Assembly (NCBI GenBank): GCA_902706235.1
Contig: CACSJR010000002.1
Coordinates: 124,001 to 188,000 of the forward strand
From: Citrobacter sp. 18056
Lineage (GTDB): Bacteria; Pseudomonadota; Gammaproteobacteria; Enterobacterales; Enterobacteriaceae
Reading direction: 5' to 3'
Length of the DNA: 64,000 nucleotides
Part shown: positions 10,348-19,022 of the stretch, piece by piece
Numbering within the stretch: position 1 is the stretch's first letter
Layout of the letters: the number at the start of each line of letters is the position of its first letter
Program-made: the position numbers and the translations under genes
Notes under the pieces: generated by a model
The model's input: only the letters and a program-made list of their open reading frames with translations
Databases searched by the model: none
Told to the model about the DNA's origin: nothing

Positions 10348-12000
10348 CTATTGCTCTGCCGGAGGTAAGGCATTGAGATGGTAAGTTATGCGCTCAGAGA
10401 GACCCCGAATATCACCGCCGGTGATGAAATAGGAATCATCTTTCTGATTAGGGTTTTTCACGTTAAACCCAAGCATTTTATTGATGAGGGTGGCGAGCTG
10501 GAAATGGTTGAGCGGCACATGATCGGTGATGGTGCTCATCGCATATTCCGGAGCGTTACTGAAGTACAGGAATGGAACCTGGGCGATGGGCATCTCAACC
10601 ACTGAGTGTCCAAAGAGGCCGCCGTCACCCACTCTTTCACCATGATCGGAGGTGATGAACACGAGGACAGGCAGTTTCGACTTCGCCATAGCTGTGCGAA
10701 TCGCAGCGGCGAGCTCTTTGTCATACAAACGAACGGCGTCATCGTACTCGTTCTTCTTCTGCGCAACGTCATCACTCAGACGCGGGGTAGAGAACTTAGC
10801 AAATCCAGGCGGAATGTTTCGCTCATAAGGGATATGTGGCGCACGGCTGTTCAATACCATCAGGAACGGTTTGTTCCAGTCCAGATTAGATTTCTCGACT
10901 GATGGTGTGAGAACAACATCGGCACCCACTTCTGGTGCAGGACGGATTTGCGTGTCTTCCCACAAATCGATGTCATGAATACCAATCCAGTTGCTAAGTC
11001 CCTCGAGTCCTTGCGCAGAAATAAAGGCCGTTTGATATCCATGTTTTTTTGCGTTGGCAAAGATATTCGTGGCTCTGGATTTATAAGCTGCATAGTTGTC
11101 GGGTTCGCGAAGGTTGTTGACCAGCATCGGGATGGCCACGCGAGTCGATACGGCATTGGAGATAATCAAACGGCCTGTCCCTTGGTACTGCTGGAGCAGT
11201 GCTTTCAGCTCAGGCGTGGTATCACGCTCATAGCCAAGTGCGCTCACATGGTGAGGATTCAGGCTTTCACCGATGGCAAGAATAATCGAATACTTACCAG
11301 CATGCGTATCCGGTACTGGCGTCACGGCATAGGGTTCGTAATGGGCAATATTTTGATTTTCACCAGAGATAGCTTCAGGTATCAACCGGATAGCGCTGTA
11401 GCTCATAGCAGATAAGCCATTTCGCAGCAGTGAGTGACGCAGGTCTGGGTTGAATTTATACATTTGCCCGTCAATGGCTTTGTAGAACTGGCCCACAAAC
11501 ATCACCACAATCGCGAGCAGGCATGGCATTGCTAACCCTTTATGCCACTTCGGTGCCAGGCGACGAGTAACAAACAACGCAACCAGGACTGCCACAATCA
11601 TTATGGCGAAGTAGACCCCTAATGAACCCAGGCTGTCGGTAATACCACTGGCAATATCTTTTGTTTCAACAAACGCTAACCAGACTTCGCTGGGTCCATA
11701 AAACTGACCATAAAATTGATAATAAATGGCTTCGCTGATCTGCACTATAAATGTCACTGCAAGAAGTAGGCGTGTTACGAAAAAACGCGAACTCACTGCA
11801 GCAAGCAAAGAAATGATGAGATAAAGTGAAATATCACCTGCTTTTGGCTGATAGACATGATCTTTAAGTAGAATAATGATTTCAGAAAGCGAGAACAGGA
11901 CCAGGAAGAGAATCGTCAGGAACACGGTTCTCAGCAGGTTGGTGCGCAGCGCAGGCGACCATTTTGCAGATGTTTTCAACATTGTCAGGCTCAATCTCAT
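10348..12000 (-). CDS. Sulfatase-fold phosphoethanolamine transferase (EptA/OpgE type)
   Basis: The 550-residue protein has about five N-terminal membrane helices (roughly residues 24-45, 57-75, 78-95, 125-147, 157-172) and a periplasmic alkaline-phosphatase-fold domain from about 236. The nucleophile motif reads LAIGESLNPHHVSALGYERD (Ser246 where EptA and MCR have Thr), and a metal-binding SDHGE lies at 451-455. Family members move phosphoethanolamine from phosphatidylethanolamine to LPS or glucans. Its place among outer-core genes suggests core decoration; the acceptor is unknown. The ATG overlaps the preceding stop as TAATG. Confidence 0.8.
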   Translation of the reverse strand: MRLSLTMLKTSAKWSPALRTNLLRTVFLTILFLVLFSLSEIIILLKDHVYQPKAGDISLYLIISLLAAVSSRFFVTRLLLAVTFIVQISEAIYYQFYGQFYGPSEVWLAFVETKDIASGITDSLGSLGVYFAIMIVAVLVALFVTRRLAPKWHKGLAMPCLLAIVVMFVGQFYKAIDGQMYKFNPDLRHSLLRNGLSAMSYSAIRLIPEAISGENQNIAHYEPYAVTPVPDTHAGKYSIILAIGESLNPHHVSALGYERDTTPELKALLQQYQGTGRLIISNAVSTRVAIPMLVNNLREPDNYAAYKSRATNIFANAKKHGYQTAFISAQGLEGLSNWIGIHDIDLWEDTQIRPAPEVGADVVLTPSVEKSNLDWNKPFLMVLNSRAPHIPYERNIPPGFAKFSTPRLSDDVAQKKNEYDDAVRLYDKELAAAIRTAMAKSKLPVLVFITSDHGERVGDGGLFGHSVVEMPIAQVPFLYFSNAPEYAMSTITDHVPLNHFQLATLINKMLGFNVKNPNQKDDSYFITGGDIRGLSERITYHLNALPPAEQ

Positions 12001-12971
12001 TAGAACTTTTTAGTCAGCGGACGAATGGCTTTACCAAAGCCAAAGCGAACTGCGCGAACAAACGTAGGGCGGTTATGCAATCCTTTACGCCAGATGTCCT
12101 CAAACAAACTGAACCAACGGGCAGCAACAGCTTCGCGAGAGTAGACCTGTAGACGTTTCTCGCCCTGTTCGCGCATTTGGCGATAGAGTTCAGGGGTGTT
12201 TTTCAGTTTCATAATCGCATCAAATGCTTCATCAGGCGTTTTCGCTATCAAATAGTCCAACTCGCTTTCGCGAATAGCCCGATAAGACGGCTCATCATCA
12301 CAAACCATGACCGTTTTGCCCAACCAGTTGTTAATCAGTTTGCTGGCAGGTTTACGCGCTAACTTATGATCGTGTGATTTACGAAAACTGATGCAAACAT
12401 CCACATCCTGGTAGTCAGTCCAGTTATCAAACGAGATCCGCAATTTGATACCTTGCTCTGCCAGACGCTGCTTGAATGTTCCTTCTCGATACGTTTCCGG
12501 GAAACTATCCACACGCCCAAAGAAGGCGACGGTTTCAATCGATTCATCAGTACGTTGACGAGGTTTAACCCCAGGTTGTGGCCAGTAAGGTACGAATATA
12601 CGGTTACTGTGAACATCGACTTCCGGGTTCTGATCAACAACAACATCGGCCCCGATAACCGGTGGGCGATCGGCTCGAGCGACGACGGTAACGCCCTGCC
12701 ACGGTTTTACACGCGAGCCAAAATCATCGTTGTGCATTAAATTGATAGCATCAGGGCGGCATTCTGAACCGAATGAGCATTCTATCTCGTCACCATAGTA
12801 ATGCTTCAAAGCCAGAGTCGTCTGGAATGTCCATCCGCCACGCCCTCCGCAATAAAAGCGTTCAGGGATTGAGTCAGGATTTACTCGGTTATCGAGCAGA
12901 GTCTGAAAATCTGCATAGTTTTTAGCGATGAAATCAGCGCGGGAAACCGCGTGGAGTTTTAGTTTGCTCAT
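12000..12971 (-). CDS. Putative LPS core glycosyltransferase, unassigned
   Basis: I do not recognise a named family member. The 323-residue protein lacks membrane segments. It has an N-terminal GGRGGWTFQTT segment and a C-terminal stretch (SYRAIRESELDYLIAKTPDE, then PELYRQMREQGEKR and FEDIW) that looks like the tail of GT-B glycosyltransferases, where a nucleotide-sugar domain ends in helices. Its position between the WaaH-like GT2 gene (8 bp away) and the phosphoethanolamine transferase gene (1-bp overlap) supports a role in core assembly. Donor and acceptor cannot be inferred. Confidence 0.6.
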   Translation of the reverse strand: MSKLKLHAVSRADFIAKNYADFQTLLDNRVNPDSIPERFYCGGRGGWTFQTTLALKHYYGDEIECSFGSECRPDAINLMHNDDFGSRVKPWQGVTVVARADRPPVIGADVVVDQNPEVDVHSNRIFVPYWPQPGVKPRQRTDESIETVAFFGRVDSFPETYREGTFKQRLAEQGIKLRISFDNWTDYQDVDVCISFRKSHDHKLARKPASKLINNWLGKTVMVCDDEPSYRAIRESELDYLIAKTPDEAFDAIMKLKNTPELYRQMREQGEKRLQVYSREAVAARWFSLFEDIWRKGLHNRPTFVRAVRFGFGKAIRPLTKKF

Positions 12972-12979
12972 AATATCCG

Positions 12980-13963
12980 TTAGCCGAGAATTTTTTTAAG
13001 TCGGAAGAATCGACGTCCCAGACGCCACCGTTGGCGAAAACCACGTGCATTCTGCCAGATCATTGACCAGATGCCTCTGTCGAAAAGCTCTCGCGTTATC
13101 TCGCGCTTTTTCTCCATATCTTCAATATTGTTGATGCTGTGCAGGATCCCAAGGCCTTCTTTTGCGAGCTGCCAGTGACAGGCTGGTACGCGCTTCACCT
13201 GTTCTGGATGGCGTTTATTGATGGCGTCCAGCATCTCAAGAATCTTCATATAGTGGCGGGAAGAACGCATCCGGGTATCGTCGGTGCCAGGCGTATGGGA
13301 TACAGAGGCTGAGTGAATCAGGTAGTCGTAAAATACTTCGTCAATATACTGAACGCGTTTCGCCGTCAAAAGAACTTCGGTTGTCCATGGGATATCCTGA
13401 TGGCGCAGACCGGGTTCGAAGGTAAATCCCTGCTCTTTGATAAAGTCATGGCGGTAGATATTCAGCCAGGTGACATGCAGGAATTTACGCGATGACAGCG
13501 CCATTTGTAGCCAGCCCGGGCCATCCAGCACATCTGTTGAAGAGAGTTTGTCAGAGGGAAAAATCTTTTTCGACGGACGACCATCGTCGTAAATGTAAGT
13601 CCCGTTGCAGGTCGCGACATCCAACTGACCGGCAGAAGCGATTTCCAGCAGGCGTGGGTACATTCCGGGATAGATAACATCGTCGATATCCGGGAAGGCG
13701 ACATACTCCCCCTTCGCAACGGCAAGCCCTGTATTGCGTGCCACGGAGACTCCACCGTTAGCTTGCTCAATCACCTTAAAATGACTGAATTCAGTCGCAT
13801 AGCGCGTGATGATTTCTGCTGAGCCGTCGTTTGAACCATCATTGACGATAATGAGTTCCAGACTGTTGAGGTTCTGCTTTTTGATGCTGTCAAAGAAAGC
13901 GCTCAGAAATTTCTCGCCATTATAAACGGCGACAACGAGGCTTAACTGCGGCGTACAAGACAT
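12980..13963 (-). CDS. GT2 glycosyltransferase of the WaaH/YibD family
   Basis: The 327-residue protein has a GT-A core: VAVYN near residue 12, NDGSNDGS at 41-48, and DIDD at 92-95 as the metal-binding motif. Blocks such as STDVLDGPGWLQMALSSRK, HVTWLNIYRHDFI and RHQDIPWTTE align with E. coli WaaH (YibD), which adds glucuronic acid to heptose III. Here it lies inside the core locus rather than next to tdh as in K-12. The sugar transferred is not certain. It shares an operon with the two downstream outer-core genes. Confidence 0.75.
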   Translation of the reverse strand: MSCTPQLSLVVAVYNGEKFLSAFFDSIKKQNLNSLELIIVNDGSNDGSAEIITRYATEFSHFKVIEQANGGVSVARNTGLAVAKGEYVAFPDIDDVIYPGMYPRLLEIASAGQLDVATCNGTYIYDDGRPSKKIFPSDKLSSTDVLDGPGWLQMALSSRKFLHVTWLNIYRHDFIKEQGFTFEPGLRHQDIPWTTEVLLTAKRVQYIDEVFYDYLIHSASVSHTPGTDDTRMRSSRHYMKILEMLDAINKRHPEQVKRVPACHWQLAKEGLGILHSINNIEDMEKKREITRELFDRGIWSMIWQNARGFRQRWRLGRRFFRLKKILG

Positions 13964-14060
13964 GCTTTCTCCGTACTATTACGCGGTGATGTGGCTATCA
14001 AGATTTAACTGTATCGTGCGATGGCAATTCGACAGCCGTCAGGCTAAAGAGTTCTGAAGG

Positions 14061-14102
14061 CGTTGATCGCACCAGCGCTTTTAGGCTCAGACGCGATCAA
14101 CG
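14061..14102. repeat. Perfect inverted repeat past the waaL stop
   Basis: CGTTGATCGC at 14061-14070 and GCGATCAACG at 14093-14102 are exact complements with a 22-nt loop. There is no T-run, so a Rho-independent terminator is doubtful; an mRNA 3'-stabilising hairpin is possible. Confidence 0.5.
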
Positions 14103-14107
14103 TATGT

Positions 14108-15478
14108 TCAGGAGGGTTTATCTGTGGCTTGCGGGTTGCGCAGGGCACACATACCGATCAGCAACCCTGTAAGGAACATGTACTGCTCCAGATAGTGGTC
14201 TTTCAGGTTATGGTCGACCATGGTTCTGGAGAAGAAGCCGACGGTGAAGAGTAACAGGAACATCCCCAACATCGTGTTGCCGTGACGAAACTCTTTCCAG
14301 CCAATATACCAGCATCCTGCCAGCAGAATCAGCCAACCGGCAATGCCGACAATCCCATTCTGGATACCAAATTCAATAAGACCATAATGGCTGTGTGGGA
14401 TATTTATCCGATTATCCTGAGTATCACGACGCAGTACGTAACGGAATGCTTCTTTACGCGGGCCCATCCCGGCAGGGTGTTCACCCACCAGTTTCCAGCC
14501 TTGATGGAAGAAGCTGGCACGACAGCCGTTGGAATGGTCCATTTGGACACCGAGATCGTTTAATGGCCTGGTTCCATTTGTTCTGTTGTAGCAGAAGCTG
14601 GTGAATGGGGCATTCCATCCCGCCTCCGCATCACTTTCAATATTTTGCCAGCGCGGGTCAGTCTTCCAGGACGTATAGCCGAGCGCCACCGAGGCGAGAA
14701 TGATCGCCAGCAGGATACCGCCCGTCAGCACGACACGGCTGCGGCGCATGCTGTGTAGGCTTAGCAGGATAAAGGTAGAGAACAGGCTGCCGACGAGGCC
14801 AATGGTACCCCAGCGCGTGTCCACCAGGCCGGTACACAGCAGATTGCAGAGCAACATGAACGACAGTGTGGGTGTGCCGAGGCGTAAGAAATGTTGGCGC
14901 AGTAATCCGCGAGCAAGCAGCTCAGCAAGAATAAAGCCGGTGATCATGTTGACCTGGAAACTCATCCGCGTGCGGTTATAGACAATCCGCGTTTGCCCCC
15001 AGTGGATAACGCCATCACGCCAATAGAGCCAGGCGGTATCCAGGAGGTGTATCAATATCACGCCCCAGAAGAAGAGGATAACCAGCGTAAACAGACGGGC
15101 GGCAGTAATTGAGGGGAAATGAGTCTGGATAACCGGTAATAACACCAGTCCTGCGCAGAAAAGTAATACCGGGCGTAGCCATTGTCCATCCCATGTCGAT
15201 ACCATTTCTTTGATATCGGGTGCGACAAAAAAGCCGTTAATCAAAATGAAAAAGGTCAGCACCCACAGCGCGATGAGAACGAACTTAATTTTACTTAAAT
15301 GTAGACTCTGCTTTGCTGTAACAGAACTGAAAAACAGGCCAAAAGACACGACAATAATGGGGTAAATCAATCCATTACGATGAAAAGGCAGCTGATCATT
15401 TGGAATCGGCCAGATAAAACATAAAGCCAATACAGACAGGATGATCGCACCTGTCAGAATGTTTCGAGTTTTTGTCAT
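14108..15478 (-). CDS. waaL: O-antigen ligase
   Basis: The 456-residue integral membrane protein has about eleven hydrophobic segments and a large periplasmic loop between roughly residues 275 and 370 ending in NIPHSHYGLIEFG, the Wzy_C/O-antigen-ligase signature with its conserved His. It joins undecaprenyl-linked O-antigen to the lipid A-core at the periplasmic face. WaaL sequences diverge strongly, so the call rests on topology, motif and locus. Divergent from the GT4 gene, with 237-252 bp of shared promoter region. Confidence 0.85.
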   Translation of the reverse strand: MTKTRNILTGAIILSVLALCFIWPIPNDQLPFHRNGLIYPIIVVSFGLFFSSVTAKQSLHLSKIKFVLIALWVLTFFILINGFFVAPDIKEMVSTWDGQWLRPVLLFCAGLVLLPVIQTHFPSITAARLFTLVILFFWGVILIHLLDTAWLYWRDGVIHWGQTRIVYNRTRMSFQVNMITGFILAELLARGLLRQHFLRLGTPTLSFMLLCNLLCTGLVDTRWGTIGLVGSLFSTFILLSLHSMRRSRVVLTGGILLAIILASVALGYTSWKTDPRWQNIESDAEAGWNAPFTSFCYNRTNGTRPLNDLGVQMDHSNGCRASFFHQGWKLVGEHPAGMGPRKEAFRYVLRRDTQDNRINIPHSHYGLIEFGIQNGIVGIAGWLILLAGCWYIGWKEFRHGNTMLGMFLLLFTVGFFSRTMVDHNLKDHYLEQYMFLTGLLIGMCALRNPQATDKPS

Positions 15479-15730
15479 AGTTTTTGGCTGGTTACGGACT
15501 TCGGCATCTTTACCGGCAAGTTTACGGTGCTGTCAGATATCCACCGAGTTATGCCGTACAATTAAAAAAACCGAGGAAAATTACCACATATACTCCCACT
15601 ACAGAAGGGCAATGTTTGTAAGCAGGAATAATCTCTCTCATTTGTAACGGCGGGGTCTTTTATGTATTACATCAGAGCAACGTATATACTACGCCGATCA
15701 AATTAAACCGAGATTATGAACAGGAACCCT

Positions 15731-16834
15731 ATGCACATTGTCCACACTGAAGCTGACGGCGGAAAAGGCGGTCAACCGCTGCGTATCATCAACGAATCTC
15801 TGGGCATGATACAGCGTGGACATCAGGTGACTATCCTCTGCCCTGAGTCTGCTCCGCTGCATCAACTGGCGCTCTCAGCAGGACTCAATGTGGTGACCAT
15901 GCCGCTGAGAAGAAAAAATCTTGGCAACTTGCTGACGTTACGCCGCTGGTTCCGTGACAATCGTGATACCGTCGATGTCGTTAATAGCCATAACTCGGCG
16001 GATACGTGGCTTGTTGCCCTGGCAAATCTGTTCTTATCTCGCCCACTTCCGCTCATTCGCACGCGCCATGCATCCGGTGTGCCTCGCAATAACTGGACGA
16101 CGCGTTGGCTTTACCGTAAAGCCTGCAAGCATATTGTCTCCACAGGAGAAGCGCTGCGGTTGCAAATGGTGGCTCTGGGTGTGCCGCTGGAAAACACCAC
16201 TTCCGTGCCTAGCGGAGTCGATACCTCACGTTTTCATCCTGGTGACAAAGACGCTGCCCGCAATCACTGCGATCTGAGTCAGGGGGATTTTTGGCTGGGC
16301 GTGGTGTCGCATTTACGACCGAATAAGGGCCATAGCGTACTGCTCAAGGCGCTGGCGCAAATCACCATCCCGGAAATTAAGGTCGCTATTGTCGGCGATG
16401 GTCCGCATCGTGAAGCGCTGGAAAGTGAAGTTATCCAACATAATCTCTTAACGCGTGTGGTACTGGCGGGTCATCAGCCCGATCCGGAACGCTGGTTCCC
16501 GGCATTTGATATTGCCATCAGCCCTTCCCACGATATGGAAGGAGTGCCACAAGGCGTACTGCAATCTTTAGCGACAGGGATAGCGACCATCGCGACGGAT
16601 GCAGGCGGGACGGCCGATGCGGTTATCGACAGGAAGACGGGGCTTTTGATTGCACAGCAGGACGTAGAAGGACTGCGTGATGCCATTCTCACGCTGTATC
16701 ACGACCCGGTGTTGCGCCGCCAACTGGCAAGCCAGGGGAATGAGTATCTTAATGCTCATTTTACCCGTGAATGCATGCTGACGGCGATGGAGAAGGTTTT
16801 TACCGACGCGGCTCAGTCCAGCAGTTCGCGATAA
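15731..16834 (+). CDS. GT4-family LPS core glycosyltransferase
   Basis: The protein is 367 residues from the ATG at 15731 (MHIVHTEADGG), which has the ribosome binding site CAGGAA; an ATG at 15716 would add five residues. A GT-B enzyme: GGKGGQPLRI near the N-terminus, PSGVDTSRFHP mid-protein, VVSHLRPNKGH starting the nucleotide domain. The E-x7-E motif reads EGVPQGVLQ, with Gln at the second acidic position. It resembles WabH-like core transferases but I cannot assign the sugar. It is the only forward-strand gene in the core locus and its 3' end overlaps wabG by 22 bp. Confidence 0.78.
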   Translation: MHIVHTEADGGKGGQPLRIINESLGMIQRGHQVTILCPESAPLHQLALSAGLNVVTMPLRRKNLGNLLTLRRWFRDNRDTVDVVNSHNSADTWLVALANLFLSRPLPLIRTRHASGVPRNNWTTRWLYRKACKHIVSTGEALRLQMVALGVPLENTTSVPSGVDTSRFHPGDKDAARNHCDLSQGDFWLGVVSHLRPNKGHSVLLKALAQITIPEIKVAIVGDGPHREALESEVIQHNLLTRVVLAGHQPDPERWFPAFDIAISPSHDMEGVPQGVLQSLATGIATIATDAGGTADAVIDRKTGLLIAQQDVEGLRDAILTLYHDPVLRRQLASQGNEYLNAHFTRECMLTAMEKVFTDAAQSSSSR

Positions 16835-17922
16835 AGGTCCTGCAGTTTGTTGGCCATGCTTTCAAGCGTATAAGGTTCTGCGGTGGCGCGTGCCGCCGCC
16901 GCGTAATCAACGCCACGATGGCGTCCTTCCAGCCAGGCAGTAATCGCCTGCTGGTATCCCGGGACGTCAAGTGCGTCACGAACCCAGCCGTTGCTTCCTT
17001 CCTCGACCCATTCCGCTGCGCCGCAGCCGTGGCTGGTCAACAGCGGTAAACCGCAGGCCAGTGCTTCTACACAGACGTTCGGGAACGGATCGTACAACGT
17101 CGGTAAAATAAGTGCGTCTGCGCTGCCGTAGACTTCACGCACATCTGAAACCGGCCCGAGAAATTTCACGCGAGAAGAGACACCTAACGTACTGGCAAGC
17201 TTCGAAAACTTTGATGCATGCTTATCGTGACCGGCAATTAACAGCCAGACATCCTGGTGCGGTTGAATCGCTTTTAACGCCGTGGCCACTCCTTTACGGG
17301 CGAAACCGGAGCCAACATACGCCAGCACTGGCGCGCTATCCGGAATGCCAAGACGGCCACGCATTGAAGCCTGACGCACGTCGGGATGAAATTGTTGGGT
17401 ATCGACCCCGTTATAAATCACCGTCAGCTTATCGTCGCTCAGGCCAAAACGGCGAGCGATATCGTCCCGTACCATACGCGAGTTACAGATAACTTTGCGC
17501 AGATTAGGGTGGGTAAACATCTGCTGTTCAGCGCTGAGAATGTAGCGGTGATAACGGCTAAAAGACTGCGCCCAGCGGGTCAGAGGCGACTGAATACGGT
17601 TGTATTGCTCGAGCCAGGCTGCGTGAACGCCGTCGCCTGCGCGGAAAATGGATGCACCGGGGATGCGTTCGTGGCTCTGGACGAGATCAAAATCCTTAAA
17701 ATGCGCGGCTGCGGCTGACGCAAAACCTTCTTCGCGAGCCTGGCGATTGCGAAACGGCGGGTCGATAGTCAATGTATTCCAGCCTGCCGCATTTTCCCAT
17801 TTGCGAGCGATCAGGGTGACATCGATTGCGGTATCGCGGGCCAGCACATTCAGTGCGCGGGAGACGAATCGTTCCGCGCCGCCGTTAGGATTATAGGTTT
17901 GTCTGACAATCGCGAGCTTCAT
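16813..17922 (-). CDS. wabG: GT4 glycosyltransferase, WabG-like
   Basis: The 369-residue protein starts MKLAIVRQTYNPNGGAERFV, with downstream blocks LVQSHERIPG and FRAGDGVHAAWL characteristic of Klebsiella WabG, which adds galacturonic acid to heptose II. The GT-B donor motif reads DPFPNVCVEA (Asp in place of the first Glu). It takes the place that waaG holds in E. coli. The start overlaps the waaQ stop by 4 bp (ATGA), so it is the last gene of hldD-waaF-waaC-waaQ-wabG. A waaG-type glucosyltransferase remains a possible alternative. Confidence 0.75.
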   Translation of the reverse strand: MKLAIVRQTYNPNGGAERFVSRALNVLARDTAIDVTLIARKWENAAGWNTLTIDPPFRNRQAREEGFASAAAAHFKDFDLVQSHERIPGASIFRAGDGVHAAWLEQYNRIQSPLTRWAQSFSRYHRYILSAEQQMFTHPNLRKVICNSRMVRDDIARRFGLSDDKLTVIYNGVDTQQFHPDVRQASMRGRLGIPDSAPVLAYVGSGFARKGVATALKAIQPHQDVWLLIAGHDKHASKFSKLASTLGVSSRVKFLGPVSDVREVYGSADALILPTLYDPFPNVCVEALACGLPLLTSHGCGAAEWVEEGSNGWVRDALDVPGYQQAITAWLEGRHRGVDYAAAARATAEPYTLESMANKLQDLYRELLD

Positions 17923-19022
17923 GCCGGGTTTTCCAGAAGCAGTGTATCAATTGCGCTCAATACCTGCTGAGAGGTGATGGCCGTGATGCAGTCTGAAACA
18001 TGGCTATCCCCGCAACCCGCTTTACCACAAGGCTGGCAGGTAAAACCTGCGGTGATAACCCGGTATTGCACGCCCCACGGCGCCCATTTAATCGCGCCGG
18101 TTGGGCCGAAAATGGCGACCGTGGGCGTTCCCACTGCGCTCGCTAAATGCATCGGCATGGAATCGACGCCAAAATAGAGCCGGGCATGCTTCATTAAAGC
18201 CCCCAGTTCTTTCAGATTCAGTTTTCCGCTTAAATCATGGTACGGCTGGGTGAGCCGTACCCGCAGACCATCCATGTATTCGCTCTCTTCTTTGGACGGT
18301 GCCGCAGAAAGAATTATCGGCAGACCGCGTGCGGAAAGCATATCGATAGTGACGGCAAGCTTATCCAGCGACCAGGCTTTAAACATCCAGCGAGAGGTCG
18401 GGTGTACCAGCACATATGATTTTGAAACAACGCCGAAATCCGCCAACTTTTGCGCGATTGAGGCTTCCGCTTCGGCACCCGGCACGAACAGCGTGTTTTT
18501 GTCTTCAGCCGTTTGCGGATGAATGCCGATATGGCGCAGCGCATCCAGATTCACTTCAACCATATGGCGCGAATTGTCCTGAATGGCCGGGTAGAGCGTC
18601 GTAAAGGATTTAACCCAGCGACGACGTGCCAGGCCAGTGCGTTTATCCGGCTTGAAGCCAACAGACACGCGTGGTTTCAGGCGACGGGCCAGACGCGCGC
18701 CGTGCCAATGCTCAGTCAGATTGATCAGTACGTCGTAATCGCGGGCTTTCAGGGTATTGAGCAATGCCCGATACAGCGTCAGCTGTTTGATAAAACCCTG
18801 CTTACGCCAGTTGCGCCCGATGGTATGCACCTGATTAATCGACGGATGGTTGGTCAACATGGCTTGCGTATCATCATAAACCAGCGCATCGACCTCTACA
18901 TCGGGCCAGTTTTTCTTCAACACGGTAAAGACCGGTGAGGTCAGCAGCACATCCCCGTGATGGCGCAGCTTAACGATCAGGACTCGCTTTGGCGGACGAT
19001 TCGGTGAGAAAAAATCAGGCAT
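17919..19022 (-). CDS. waaQ: Lipopolysaccharide heptosyltransferase III
   Basis: The 367-residue GT9 enzyme adds the side-branch heptose III to heptose II. The N-terminal RVLIVKLRHHGDVLLTSPVF is the GT9 acceptor-side motif, and the C-terminal FGVDSMPMHLASAVGTPTVA is the ADP-heptose-binding block with its conserved Asp. The CQPCGKAGCGDSHVSDC segment is typical of WaaQ. Its start overlaps the waaC stop by 8 bp, indicating coupled translation. Confidence 0.93.
   Translation of the reverse strand: MPDFFSPNRPPKRVLIVKLRHHGDVLLTSPVFTVLKKNWPDVEVDALVYDDTQAMLTNHPSINQVHTIGRNWRKQGFIKQLTLYRALLNTLKARDYDVLINLTEHWHGARLARRLKPRVSVGFKPDKRTGLARRRWVKSFTTLYPAIQDNSRHMVEVNLDALRHIGIHPQTAEDKNTLFVPGAEAEASIAQKLADFGVVSKSYVLVHPTSRWMFKAWSLDKLAVTIDMLSARGLPIILSAAPSKEESEYMDGLRVRLTQPYHDLSGKLNLKELGALMKHARLYFGVDSMPMHLASAVGTPTVAIFGPTGAIKWAPWGVQYRVITAGFTCQPCGKAGCGDSHVSDCITAITSQQVLSAIDTLLLENPA

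Noticed and set aside
15479..15715. JUMPstart/ops element for RfaH upstream of the core genes
   Set aside because: I looked for GGCGGTAG on both strands in the waaL-GT4 gap and near waaQ and found no convincing match.
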